From assembly GCA_963204785.1 (NCBI GenBank), contig CAUJHG010000072.1:1-64000 (forward strand): 64,000 nucleotides of DNA, given 5' to 3'. This document shows, in pieces, positions 33,948-42,352 of this stretch. The stretch's first letter is position 1. Every line of letters starts with the position of its first letter. Below the pieces are notes generated by a model, which had not been told where the DNA came from, did no database searches, and worked only from the letters and a program-made list of their open reading frames with translations. Source of the stretch: Pseudomonadota bacterium. Lineage in GTDB: Bacteria; Pseudomonadota; Gammaproteobacteria; Burkholderiales; Burkholderiaceae_E. The position numbers and the translations under genes are program-made.

Positions 33948-34757
33948 TCAGCTTCGATAATTGCGCCGCGCCTCGACCTCGCGCACGCTCCCCAGCACCA
34001 TCGGCGAGAGTCTTCCGCCGCCGTCGACGTCGATCTCCGCGCCGTTGACGAAGGCCGACTCGTCCGAGCACAGCCAGGCCACGAGCGCGGCGATCTCTTC
34101 GGTGCGGCCGAGCCGGCGCGCCGGCGTGAGGCTCAGCGCGAAATCCTTGATCTCCTTGGGCATCTTCGCCACCACCGGCGTCTCGATCAGTCCGGGCAGC
34201 ACGGCGTTGCAGGTGATGCCGCGCTCGGCGTACTCGAGGACGATGTTGCGCGTGAGCCCGAGCAGCCCGGACTTGGTCGCCGAGTAGCCTGCCTGACGGT
34301 ACAGGCCGCCGCGCGCCGCGCCCGAGGAGATGTTGACGATGCGCCCCCAGCCGCGCTCGCTCATCCCCGGCAGCACCGCCCGTGCCATGTAGAAAGGCCC
34401 GGAGAGGTTCACCGCGAGTTCGCGCGCCCAGGCCTCGTCGCTCATCTTCGTGATCGGCGCGAGGTTCGCGGTGAGGCCCGCATTGTTGACCAGTCCGTCG
34501 ATCGCGCCGAAGCGCGCGGCCACGGCCGCGACCGCAGCGTTGACCTGCGCCGGGTCGCCGACGTCGACGCGCTGCGTGTGGACCTGGGCGCCTGCCGCGG
34601 CCCCCGCCTCGCGGGCAAGGTCGGCGGTCTCCTCGACGGAATCCGCCAGGTCGAACAGGGCCAGGTTCGCGCCTTCGGAGGCGAGCCGCCTGCAGATGCT
34701 GCGGCCGATGCCGCCACCCGCACCGGTGACGATGATGGTCTTTCCGTTCAAGCGCAC
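33948..34757 (-). CDS. Short-chain dehydrogenase/reductase (SDR)
   Basis: Classical SDR of 269 residues. Cofactor motif TIIVTGAGGGIGRSICRRLA, DGLVNNAGLTANLAPI, catalytic Ser/Tyr/Lys in NISSGAARGGLYRQAGYSAT followed by K, and PGLIETPVV. A GTG at 34757 (reading MRLNGKTIIVTG) is preferred: GAGGAGAGC lies five bases before it and homology begins there, while no ATG is suitably placed. It would oxidise a hydroxyacyl-CoA or alcohol with NAD(P). It begins a transcription unit after the terminator at 34968-34988 and is followed by the acyl-CoA dehydrogenase gene. Confidence 0.9.
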   Translation of the reverse strand: MRLNGKTIIVTGAGGGIGRSICRRLASEGANLALFDLADSVEETADLAREAGAAAGAQVHTQRVDVGDPAQVNAAVAAVAARFGAIDGLVNNAGLTANLAPITKMSDEAWARELAVNLSGPFYMARAVLPGMSERGWGRIVNISSGAARGGLYRQAGYSATKSGLLGLTRNIVLEYAERGITCNAVLPGLIETPVVAKMPKEIKDFALSLTPARRLGRTEEIAALVAWLCSDESAFVNGAEIDVDGGGRLSPMVLGSVREVEARRNYRS

Positions 34758-34967
34758 TGCCGCTCTCCTCTGAACCGTTCGGGACACCGGACATGGGCCC
34801 GCCGCGAAGCGTGCAGCCCCCTTGGGAAGTCTAGCCTCCGGCCCCGGGACCTGCCATCGAGAGCCGTCTCCTCCGGTACGCGATCCGACCCTGCATGGAC
34901 GGTATGCCTCGATTCCGGAATCCCGCACATGCCGGCTGCGTCCGGATCCGGGAACACCAGGAAAACG

Positions 34968-34988
34968 GGGCGGCCCTTCAAGCCGCCC
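34968..34988 (-). terminator. Intrinsic terminator after the SDR gene at 34995
   Basis: Read leftward from the SDR stop: stem GGGCGGC (34988-34982), loop TTGAAGG and GCCGCCC (34974-34968), followed by CGTTTTCC. The G+C stem with a four-T tail seven bases after the stop fits a Rho-independent terminator. Confidence 0.65.
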
Positions 34989-34994
34989 TTGCGC

Positions 34995-35771
34995 TCACAT
35001 GCTCGCGATCGTCAGCCCGCCATCGACCACCAGGCTCGCGCCGGTCACGTAGGCGCCGGCGGGCGAGCACAGGTAGGCGACCGCATAGCCGATCTCCTCG
35101 GGCCGCCCGAGCCGCCCGAGGGCGGCGCGGTTGCTGATGCGCGCCTTCGCCTCCTCGTCGTAGGCATCGGCGAGCTTGGTCTGGAACAGACCCGGCAGGA
35201 CCGTGTTCACGCGCACCTGCTCCTTGCCGAACTCGAGCGCGAAGGCGCGGCTCATGCCGATCAGCGCGGTCTTCAGCGTGGAGTACAGGCCGAGCATGCG
35301 GTCCGGGTGCAGCGCCGCCACCGAGGCGATGTTCACGATGCTGCCGCCGCCGTGCGTCTTCATCCGCCTGGCCGCCTCGACCGACATGTACCAGTAGCCG
35401 CGCAGGTCGACCTCGACCGCCTTCGTGAAGATCCCGGGGTCGGTGTCCTCGATCGAGCGCCAGGGGCTGAGCACCGCGTTGTTGACCAGGATGTCGATGC
35501 GGCCGTGGCGCTCGTCGATGTGGCGGTACATCGCCTCGATGTCCTCCATGCGCCCGATGTGGCATGCCCGCCCTTCGGCCGACAGCCCGGCTTCGCGCAT
35601 CGACGCCGCCACCGCGTCGCACTGCTCCTGCTTGCGGCTGCTGATGATCAGGTGCGCCCCCTGCGCGGCGAGCACGCGCGCAGTGGCCTCGCCCAGCCCC
35701 ATCGTCGACCCGGTGACCAGCGCCACCTTGCCGGTGAGATCGAAGGGCCCGCGTCTGCTCGTGTCGTTCAT
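34995..35771 (-). CDS. Short-chain dehydrogenase/reductase (SDR)
   Basis: Classical SDR of 258 residues. Cofactor motif VALVTGSTMGLGEATARVLA, DILVNNAVLSPW (NNAV instead of NNAG), catalytic residues in NIASVAALHPDRMLGLYSTL followed by K, and VRVNTVLPGLFQTKLADAYD; it ends with VTGASLVVDGGLTIASM. It starts at an ATG (MNDTSRRGPFDLTGK). Twenty-one bases separate it from the CoA-transferase gene upstream, so it is the last gene of the transferase operon before the terminator. It probably oxidises a hydroxy intermediate produced after CoA activation and hydration. Confidence 0.92.
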   Translation of the reverse strand: MNDTSRRGPFDLTGKVALVTGSTMGLGEATARVLAAQGAHLIISSRKQEQCDAVAASMREAGLSAEGRACHIGRMEDIEAMYRHIDERHGRIDILVNNAVLSPWRSIEDTDPGIFTKAVEVDLRGYWYMSVEAARRMKTHGGGSIVNIASVAALHPDRMLGLYSTLKTALIGMSRAFALEFGKEQVRVNTVLPGLFQTKLADAYDEEAKARISNRAALGRLGRPEEIGYAVAYLCSPAGAYVTGASLVVDGGLTIASM

Positions 35772-35792
35772 GTCGCTCCTCGTGGTCTGGAA

Positions 35793-37082
35793 TCAGCTGA
35801 GCACGCCCGCGTCCTGCAGCGAGCGGATCTCGTCGTCACCGTAGCCGAGCAGGCTGCGCAGCACCTGCTCGTTGTCGTGACCAGGCGGCGGCCCGCACCG
35901 CTGCGGAGCGCCGGGGGTCTCCGAGAGCCGATGGCGCGGCCCCTCGACCCAGCTCGTGCCCATCAGCGGATGCGCGAGCGCAACGAAGTGCTCGCGATCG
36001 CGCAGTTGCGGATCCTCGATGGCATCCAGGCTCGATGCCGCCAGGTGCGCAGGAACTCCCAGCCACTGCAGCGACTCGACGATTTCCTGCGCTCCGCGGC
36101 TCGCGGTCCACTCGTCGATCAGCGCCTCGAGCGCATCCTCGTGCGCCTTGCGCCCCTCGAGCGTCGCGTAGCGGGGATCGCCCGCCAGGGTCTCGCCACC
36201 GATCAGCGCCGCGAGCGCCTGCCACTCGGCGTCGCTGCGCACCGCGATCGCGACCCAGGCCGGATGCCGGTCGGTCGGCTGCTCGCGCACCGTGCCCGCA
36301 ACCGCGCCCGACGGCGCAGTGCCGCGGCAGCGGAAGACGCCGTGCGGCGCCATCTGCGGGTCGCGATTGCCTTCGTGGCGCGCGATGCGCCCGCTGACGG
36401 AGAAGTCGGCGATCTGCGGCGCGAGGAACTGCATCCCGGCCTCGGCCTGCGAGACGTCCAGGCGGCAGCCCTCGCCGGTGCGCCTGCGATGGTCGAGCGC
36501 CGCGAGCAGCGCGACGCTCGCGAAACGCGGCCCGACGTAGTCGGTGTAGGGTCCGTACGGCCCGACCGGGAACTCGTCCGGCCAGCCGACCAGCTGCTGG
36601 AAGCCTGCGTAGGCCGCGCCGATGTTGCCGTAGCCGGCCACCGACGAGAAAGGCCCCGTCTGCCCCATCAGCGAGGTGCTCAGCATCACCAGGGAAGGAT
36701 TGGCTGCGCGCAGCGTCTCCCAGCCCAGGCCCCAGCGCTCCATCTGCCCGGGCGAGAACGACTCGATCACGACGTCGGCCCAGCGCGCGAGGTCGCGCGC
36801 AAGCTGCTGCCCGCCCGGCGAGTTCAGATCGAGCGTGAGTCCGAGCTTGCCGGCGTTGCAGTTGTCCCAGAGCGCCGACTGGCGGATGTCGATCCTGCCG
36901 CCCGGAAAGGGCCCCATGACCCGCGTCGTGTCGACGCGGCGCGTGGACTCGACGCGCACGACGGTGGCGCCGTAGTCGGCGAGCATCCGGCCGATCACCG
37001 GACCGGCAACCACCCAGGCCAGATCCAGCACCTTCAGACCTTCGAAGGGAAGTCCGCCCTCGCCTTGTCGCATCCCGGTCAT
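35793..37082 (-). CDS. CaiB/BaiF (family III) CoA-transferase, subunit 1
   Basis: Family III CoA-transferase of 429 residues. Amino-terminal mark LKVLDLAWVVAGPVIGRMLA then DYGATVVRVESTRRVDTTRV; NCNAGKLGLTLDLNSPGGQQ and FSPGQMERWGLGWETLRAAN follow. It would move CoA between an acyl-CoA donor and a carboxylic acid. The start overlaps the stop of a second family III gene by four bases (ATGA), so the two are probably subunits of a heteromer, like the benzylsuccinate CoA-transferase pair BbsEF. Donor and acceptor are unknown. Confidence 0.9.
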   Translation of the reverse strand: MTGMRQGEGGLPFEGLKVLDLAWVVAGPVIGRMLADYGATVVRVESTRRVDTTRVMGPFPGGRIDIRQSALWDNCNAGKLGLTLDLNSPGGQQLARDLARWADVVIESFSPGQMERWGLGWETLRAANPSLVMLSTSLMGQTGPFSSVAGYGNIGAAYAGFQQLVGWPDEFPVGPYGPYTDYVGPRFASVALLAALDHRRRTGEGCRLDVSQAEAGMQFLAPQIADFSVSGRIARHEGNRDPQMAPHGVFRCRGTAPSGAVAGTVREQPTDRHPAWVAIAVRSDAEWQALAALIGGETLAGDPRYATLEGRKAHEDALEALIDEWTASRGAQEIVESLQWLGVPAHLAASSLDAIEDPQLRDREHFVALAHPLMGTSWVEGPRHRLSETPGAPQRCGPPPGHDNEQVLRSLLGYGDDEIRSLQDAGVLS

Positions 37083-38413
37083 CGGATCACCCTTTCGGCA
37101 CGCAGTTCGGCCAGTTCGGCCGCGGACAGGCCGAGCAGTCCGCGGTAGACCTCGTCGTCGTGTTCACCCAGCGCTGGCGCGGGGCGCAGCGGCACGAAGG
37201 CCCCGGGAACGCCCATCGCGAAGTCCCCGGGCAGGCTCGCGCTGCGACCGGACGCATCGGTCACCTGCTGGAAGAAGCCGCGCTCGCGGTGGTGCGGACT
37301 GTTCAGCAGATCCTCGGTGGTGGCCACCGGCGCCAGCAGCAGCTTGCGCCGCATCGCCGCTTCGGCGAGCTCTGCCTTGGTGTAGCTCGCCAGGAACTCG
37401 CCGACCCGGACCCGCACGTCCTCGAGGTCCCGCTCCGTGATCTCATCGGTCTCGATGCGCGCGGGCAGCGTCACCCAGTCCCAGGCGGCAAGGGCGTCGT
37501 CGCAGCCGCCCTCGTCGCGCATCCACGCGAAGAAGTTGTTGGTGAAGCGGCCCGCAGCGGGTCCGAGCGCCAGGTGCATCTCGACCAGGCCGTCACGCAC
37601 CTGCCACTTCGAGCGGCGCGTGCGCGCCCCGCTTCCGCTCAGGTCCAGCGTCTTGCCCGAGCTGTTCTTCGGCTGGACGCGCAGCGTGAAGTTCTCGTGG
37701 CCGACCGCGGCCGACAGGATGCTCGACAGGGTTGCCTGTGCGACGCTCTGCTGCGCCGAGATGTCGACGTGCTGGCCTGCGCCGCTGCGCAGCCGCGCGA
37801 AGTGCGCGACCAGCGCGCCGCCGGCCGCGTCGGCCGCCGCGTGCAGCCAGGCCTGTGCGACGCTGATGCGCAAGGGCGGGCGATCGCCTTCCTGCGTCTG
37901 CAGCAGCGGCCCGCCCGCGGCCCACAGCACCAGGTCGGAGGCCGCCCAGCCGGCCTTCGGCCCGGTTGAACCGAAGGGCGTGATCGACACGTGGACGATC
38001 GCCGGATTCGCGGCGCGCAACTGCGCGTGGTCGAGCCCGCGGGCAGCCATCGTGCCGGGCGTCTCCGACTCGATGACGAAGTCGGCCTTCTCGACCAGGC
38101 GCAGGAACAGCGCCCGCCCCCGGGGGCTGTCGAGATCGCAGCTGATGCCGCGCTTGCACGCCGCATACGCGGCCCAGTGGAGCGAACGCGCTTGCGGTGC
38201 AGCCGCGTCGTCGAAGGGCCCCACGGCGCGTGCCGGCGAGCCCGCAGGCGGCTCGATCTGGATCACGTCGGCGCCGAGCTGCGCGAGCATGCGCCCGGCC
38301 AGCAGTCCGCGCTGATCGGTCAGGTCGAGGACACGGTAGGGCGAAAGGAAACCGGCGGGCTGCTGCACGGTGGCGGACTCCGGGGCGGACCTGCAGGGGA
38401 TTGTGCGGTCCAT
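37079..38413 (-). CDS. CaiB/BaiF (family III) CoA-transferase, subunit 2
   Basis: Family III CoA-transferase of 444 residues. YRVLDLTDQRGLLAGRMLAQ then LGADVIQIEPPAGSPARAVG is the typical amino-terminal segment; AAYAACKRGISCDLDSPRGR and ITPFGSTGPKAGWAASDLVL follow. The start is the ATG of MDRTIPCRSAPESATV; homology begins about residue 24. It precedes and overlaps the sister subunit gene. An alpha/beta-hydrolase gene lies 50 bases upstream. Because both subunits diverge from each other, only one may carry the catalytic aspartate; this was not resolved by eye. Confidence 0.9.
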   Translation of the reverse strand: MDRTIPCRSAPESATVQQPAGFLSPYRVLDLTDQRGLLAGRMLAQLGADVIQIEPPAGSPARAVGPFDDAAAPQARSLHWAAYAACKRGISCDLDSPRGRALFLRLVEKADFVIESETPGTMAARGLDHAQLRAANPAIVHVSITPFGSTGPKAGWAASDLVLWAAGGPLLQTQEGDRPPLRISVAQAWLHAAADAAGGALVAHFARLRSGAGQHVDISAQQSVAQATLSSILSAAVGHENFTLRVQPKNSSGKTLDLSGSGARTRRSKWQVRDGLVEMHLALGPAAGRFTNNFFAWMRDEGGCDDALAAWDWVTLPARIETDEITERDLEDVRVRVGEFLASYTKAELAEAAMRRKLLLAPVATTEDLLNSPHHRERGFFQQVTDASGRSASLPGDFAMGVPGAFVPLRPAPALGEHDDEVYRGLLGLSAAELAELRAERVIR

Positions 38414-38463
38414 GCTGCAGCAACACGCCCTGGCGACGTTCCGGAATCGCGCCCGATCCTGCG

Positions 38464-39516
38464 TCAGCCCGTCTGCGCAGACGCCCCGGCGACCTGCCAG
38501 AGATCGGGAAACTTCTGCGCGAGCCAGCGCGCAAGCCCCGCGTTGACGTCCTGCGGACGTTCCATGGCCATCCAGTGCCCGGTGGGCGACTTCAGCTCCG
38601 TCAGATCGACGCAGCTCGCGCGCATCGGCGCCGCAAGTCCCGACTCGAGGGTCTCGCAGACGAAGTCATGCTCGGCATGAAAGAAGAGCACCGGCATGCG
38701 CAGCCGCCCGCCATCCGGAGCGCGCTGCGCATAGGCCATGTTGCGCTCGCCATTCATGTACCAGGCGTCCGGCCCGAAGAAGCCGTTGCGCGCCAGCGAG
38801 GCGGCGTAGTGATGAAGCTCCTCCTCGCCGAGGATGTCGGTGTCCGGCGGCAGGTCCAGCGCTTCGCTGCGCCCCCCGAAGTGCCCACCGTCGCGGCGCG
38901 TCCTGGCGAAGATCGCCGGCCTGCCGCGACCCTTCGGATTGCCCTTGCGGAACATCGCCTTGACCGTGTTCAGGACGTTGGCCTCGAAGACCCGCTGCGC
39001 GTCCTCGAAGTGCTCCTCGTAGTAGAGCTGATAGTCCCACTGGCCGGCCGGGAACTCGTCCTCCGGGTAGATCGCCCGGTCGACCATCGGCACCAGCACC
39101 GACGGCGCGAAGCCCTGCGGCAGGTAGGGCACGCACAGACCGACGACGCCGGCACATCGCTGCGGGTGGTGGGCGGCCAGCCCCCAGGCCACCGGAGTTC
39201 CCCAGTCGTGTCCGACCCAGATCGCCCGCTCACGGCCGAGGTGCTCGAGCAACTCGAGCATGTCGGCCACGCTCTCCTCGACCGCGTAGGCGGCCAGGTC
39301 GGCGTGGACGGTGGAGCGACCGTAGCCCCGCATGTCCGGCGCGACCGCGCGGAAGCCGAGCTCGGCAAAGCAGCGCAACTGGTGCCGCCAGCCGATGCCA
39401 AGATCCGGCCAGCCGTGCAGGAAGACGATCAGCGGTGCATCGGCCCCACCGCAGGACAGGTAGAAGCTGGTGTGGCGCGCGGTCGTGCAGACGTGCTCGG
39501 TGATCGGGAAGCGCAT
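38464..39516 (-). CDS. Alpha/beta hydrolase, epoxide-hydrolase type
   Basis: Alpha/beta-fold hydrolase of 350 residues. Oxyanion-hole motif IVFLHGWPDLGIGWRHQ, RAVAPDMRGYGRSTVH, nucleophile motif IWVGHDWGTPVAWGLAAHHP (Asp nucleophile), acid in FFHAEHDFV and the catalytic histidine in PTGHWMAMERP. The HGWPD and GHDWG pair is typical of soluble epoxide hydrolases and some dehalogenases. It is encoded between the second CoA-transferase subunit and two binding-protein genes, with 6 bases to the binding-protein gene upstream. An epoxide intermediate in the degradation route is conceivable, but ester or lactone hydrolysis is not excluded. Confidence 0.88.
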   Translation of the reverse strand: MRFPITEHVCTTARHTSFYLSCGGADAPLIVFLHGWPDLGIGWRHQLRCFAELGFRAVAPDMRGYGRSTVHADLAAYAVEESVADMLELLEHLGRERAIWVGHDWGTPVAWGLAAHHPQRCAGVVGLCVPYLPQGFAPSVLVPMVDRAIYPEDEFPAGQWDYQLYYEEHFEDAQRVFEANVLNTVKAMFRKGNPKGRGRPAIFARTRRDGGHFGGRSEALDLPPDTDILGEEELHHYAASLARNGFFGPDAWYMNGERNMAYAQRAPDGGRLRMPVLFFHAEHDFVCETLESGLAAPMRASCVDLTELKSPTGHWMAMERPQDVNAGLARWLAQKFPDLWQVAGASAQTG

Positions 39517-39522
39517 GGGGGA

Positions 39523-40824
39523 TCAGTCTCCGTAGACCGGTCCGAACAGCACCCAGGTGCTGCCGTTCCAGCGCGCGAGGCGCGCCTGCTCGAAGGGGAA
39601 GAAGTCGTCCCGGGAGGTCCGGACGCGCACGCCGGGCAGGAGCATCGGCAGCGTGGTGTCCAGACTGGCGGCCTGGCGCATCACGTTGGCACGGGAGAGG
39701 TCGTCGCCGGCCTGCTCCAGGACCTTCACCAGCAGCTGGGCGAGGTTGTAGCCATAGACGTTGAGGTTGTCGGAGACGTCTCCGCCCGGATACCAGCGGC
39801 GCATCCAGTCGCGCCAGGCCAGATACTCGGGAGTGTCCGCCCACTGGGGGTCGGAGGGGTCGCGCTGGTAGAAGGCAGAGATGACGCCAAGCCCGTTCTC
39901 GGGGCCAGCCGGCAGCATCACCGAGCGTGCGCCGCTGGACACGTTGTTCAGGTAGTGCTGCGGCCGCCAGCCCAGTTCCGCCGCCTTGCGGATGGCCATC
40001 GCCGCAAACTTCGGCGTGGTGATGTTGACGAAGGTGTCGGCCCCCGAGGCCTTCAGGCTGACCATCTGGCTGTCGATCGTCGGGTCCGCCACCTCGTAGG
40101 AGACCTGCGCGACGATCATCCGGTCGGCCCGCTCGCCCAGGCCATCGCGCAGTCCCTGAAGATAATCCTTGCCGTAGTCGTCGTTCTGGTAGAGCACCGC
40201 GATGCGCGCCGCGGGACGGGTTTCGAGGATGTGGCGCGCGTAGATCCGGGCCTCGGCCTGATAGCTCGGCTGACCGCCCATGGTCCAGGGAAAGCCTTTC
40301 GGATCGCCCCACTTCGTTGCACCGGAAGCCACGAACAGTTGCGGAACCCCGCGATCGTTCAGGTATTTCCGGATCGCGGTGTTGGTCGCGGTGCCCAGTG
40401 GATTGAAGACCAGCAGGACTTCGTCGCGTTCGACCAGGCGGCGCGTCATCTCGACCGCCTTCGCCGGGTTGTAGCCGTCGTCGTAGCTGATCAGCGTGAG
40501 CTTGCGCCCGTTGATTCCGCCCTCGGCGTTGACCTTGTCGAACCAGGCGGCGATCGCCTTGCCGATGATGCCGTAGGCCGAAGCCGGCCCGGAATACGGC
40601 GCCAGGTGGCCGACGAGGATCTCCGGGCGCACCGCATCGGCCGCCCTGGCGGCGCCCGTGCTGGCGGCATCCCTGCGCACGGCCGGATCGGCCGCAGCCG
40701 CGCCCTGCGTGAGCATCGCCGCCAGGCACGCGACCAGCGCCGCCCGCAGCCCACGCCCGGCGATGCCCCAGGTCACGCCTGCGAACCACGCGGGCCCGGA
40801 TTTCGCGGCCGCCTCCCTGTTCAT
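39523..40824 (-). CDS. LIV-type ABC substrate-binding protein (tandem copy 2)
   Basis: Periplasmic binding protein of about 433 residues. The hydrophobic signal core RAALVACLAAMLTQGAAAAD lies near residues 30-50. Then LVGHLAPYSGPASAYGIIGK, LISYDDGYNPAKAVEMTRRL, TMGGQPSYQAEARIYARHIL and YQNDDYGKDYLQGLRDGLGE follow. It is a tandem paralogue of the protein encoded at 40918-42129 and matches it over the whole length. The ATG at 40824 is preferred to that at 40863, because the latter abuts the T-rich tail of a terminator. The long amino-terminal extension before the signal core is odd, and a still later start is possible. Confidence 0.88.
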   Translation of the reverse strand: MNREAAAKSGPAWFAGVTWGIAGRGLRAALVACLAAMLTQGAAAADPAVRRDAASTGAARAADAVRPEILVGHLAPYSGPASAYGIIGKAIAAWFDKVNAEGGINGRKLTLISYDDGYNPAKAVEMTRRLVERDEVLLVFNPLGTATNTAIRKYLNDRGVPQLFVASGATKWGDPKGFPWTMGGQPSYQAEARIYARHILETRPAARIAVLYQNDDYGKDYLQGLRDGLGERADRMIVAQVSYEVADPTIDSQMVSLKASGADTFVNITTPKFAAMAIRKAAELGWRPQHYLNNVSSGARSVMLPAGPENGLGVISAFYQRDPSDPQWADTPEYLAWRDWMRRWYPGGDVSDNLNVYGYNLAQLLVKVLEQAGDDLSRANVMRQAASLDTTLPMLLPGVRVRTSRDDFFPFEQARLARWNGSTWVLFGPVYGD

Positions 40825-40871
40825 CGAGCTGAGCCCCACATCGACCTGCCTCACCATGCGCAAACGAGAAA

Positions 40872-40890
40872 GGGCGGCCCGAAGCCGCCC
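40872..40890 (-). terminator. Intrinsic terminator between tandem binding-protein genes
   Basis: Read leftward: stem GGGCGGC (40890-40884), loop TTCGG and GCCGCCC (40878-40872), followed by TTTCTCGTTT. It lies 28 bases after the stop of the first binding-protein gene. It implies that the downstream copy is expressed less, by read-through, or from its own promoter. Confidence 0.7.
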
Positions 40891-40917
40891 ATCGTGAATC
40901 GGTGAGTGAAGTCTAGC

Positions 40918-42129
40918 TCAGCGCCCGTACACCTTCCCTGACAGCACCCAGGTCTTGCCGTTCCATTGGGCCAGCTGCTGACGCTCGATGGGGAAGAAAT
41001 CGTCCGCACCGGTCTTCACGTTGACGCCGGGAAGCAGCATCTGCAGCGTGGGCAGATCGAGGTTCGCCGCCTGCTTCATGATGTTGGCGCGCGTGAGATC
41101 GTCGCCCGCCTTGCGGAGCACCTCCACGAGACCCTGGGCCACCACGAACGCATACACGTTGTTGCCGTCCTTCAGGTCGGCCTGCGGATGCCACTTCTGC
41201 ATGAACTCGCGCCAGGCCTTGTAGTCCGGGGAGTCGGCCCATTGCGGGTCGGTGGAATCCTTCAGGTAGGCGGAAGTGATGATGTCCTTCGCGTTGTCCA
41301 CCCCCGCGGGAACGATCACTGCGCCCACCGAAGCCGACACGCTGTTCAGGTAGTGGACCGGCTTCCAGCCGATCTCGGCCATCTTCTTGATCGCCTGGGC
41401 CGCGAACTTGGGCGTGGTGATGTTGAAGAACGCGTCCGCGCCGGTGCCCTTGAGCGTCACGAGCTGGCTGTCGATCGTGGGATCGGTGACCTCGTAGGTG
41501 ATCTCCCCGACGATCTGCTTGCGGCCCTTCTCGCCCAGGCCGTCCTTGAAGCCGTGCAGGTAGTCCTTCCCGTAGTCGTCGTTCTGGTAGAGGATCGCGA
41601 TCTTCGCGTCCGGCCTGGTCTCCATCAGGTGCTGCGCGAAGATGTGCGCCTCCGAGTAGTAGCTCGGTTGCCAGCCCATCGTCCAGGGGAAGTTCTTCGG
41701 ATCGCCCCACTTGGTGGCGCCGGTGGCCACGAACAGCTGCGGCACCTTCTTCTGGTTCATGTACTTGTGGATCGCCGAGTTCGGCGGCGTGCCCAGCGTG
41801 TTGAAGATGAACAGCACCTCGTCCTGCTCGACGAGCTTGCGGGCCATCTCGACCGTCTTGGCCGGGTTGTAGCCGTCGTCGTAGCTGACGAAGCTGATCT
41901 TGCGGCCGTTGACGCCTCCGGCGGCGTTGACCATGTTGAAGTAGGCGCTCAGCGCCTTGCCGATCGCACCATAGGCGGAAGCCGGCCCCGAATAGGGGCT
42001 GATCCCTCCGATCCTGATCTCGGTGTCGCTCGCGCCGGCGTCGTACTTCTTCTGCGCCAGTGCGGGCACGGCGGCCAGGCCCGCGACAAGGCCCACCAGG
42101 ATGCCGCGGCGAAGTCTGCTCAGGCTCAT
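40918..42129 (-). CDS. LIV-type ABC substrate-binding protein (tandem copy 1)
   Basis: Periplasmic binding protein of 403 residues with signal peptide MSLSRLRRGILVGLVAGLAA then VPALAQ. Fold marks: IRIGGISPYSGPASAYGAIG, FVSYDDGYNPAKTVEMARKL, FVATGATKWGDPKNFPWTMG, YQNDDYGKDYLHGFKDGLGE and HYLNSVSASVGAVIVPAGVD. It belongs to the LIV-type binding proteins that often deliver aromatic or other organic acids rather than amino acids. It follows the livM-type gene of the first transporter cassette after 223 bases and is followed by a terminator and a tandem paralogue. Confidence 0.93.
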   Translation of the reverse strand: MSLSRLRRGILVGLVAGLAAVPALAQKKYDAGASDTEIRIGGISPYSGPASAYGAIGKALSAYFNMVNAAGGVNGRKISFVSYDDGYNPAKTVEMARKLVEQDEVLFIFNTLGTPPNSAIHKYMNQKKVPQLFVATGATKWGDPKNFPWTMGWQPSYYSEAHIFAQHLMETRPDAKIAILYQNDDYGKDYLHGFKDGLGEKGRKQIVGEITYEVTDPTIDSQLVTLKGTGADAFFNITTPKFAAQAIKKMAEIGWKPVHYLNSVSASVGAVIVPAGVDNAKDIITSAYLKDSTDPQWADSPDYKAWREFMQKWHPQADLKDGNNVYAFVVAQGLVEVLRKAGDDLTRANIMKQAANLDLPTLQMLLPGVNVKTGADDFFPIERQQLAQWNGKTWVLSGKVYGR

Positions 42130-42283
42130 GCACTCGTCTCCTTGGTTCTTGGTTCCGGACTTCCGCGCAGATCGATCGCGCAGGGTCAGGAAGATACGAG
42201 GAAGCGGAGCGCAGCGTGAGTGGGGATTACATGGACAGGGATATCCCGCGCCCGCCCGCCGATGTGCCGGACGCAGATGGACG

Positions 42284-42348
42284 AACGCCGCGGGCGCAGC
42301 CGCGGCGTTGCGAGGCGCACGAGGCGGGCGGCGGCTGCCGCTCGCCTC
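42284..42348. repeat. Two hairpins in the livM to binding-protein gap
   Basis: The first, directly after the livM stop, pairs GAGGCGGGCGGC (42321-42332) with GCCGCTCGCCTC (42337-42348) around GGCT with one G.T pair. The second pairs AACGCCGCGG (42284-42293) with CCGCGGCGTT (42300-42309). No T-runs follow. They may stabilise the permease mRNA or attenuate transcription before the strongly needed binding-protein gene. The rest of the 223-base gap holds no recognised gene. Confidence 0.5.
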
Positions 42349-42352
42349 CCGC

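Noticed and set aside
32652-37148. A plus-strand open frame of about 1500 codons opposite dehydrogenase, SDR and CoA-transferase genes
   Set aside because: It is the antisense shadow of well-supported minus-strand genes in G+C-rich DNA. Its sequence is low-complexity Arg/Gly/Ala/His and matches no family.
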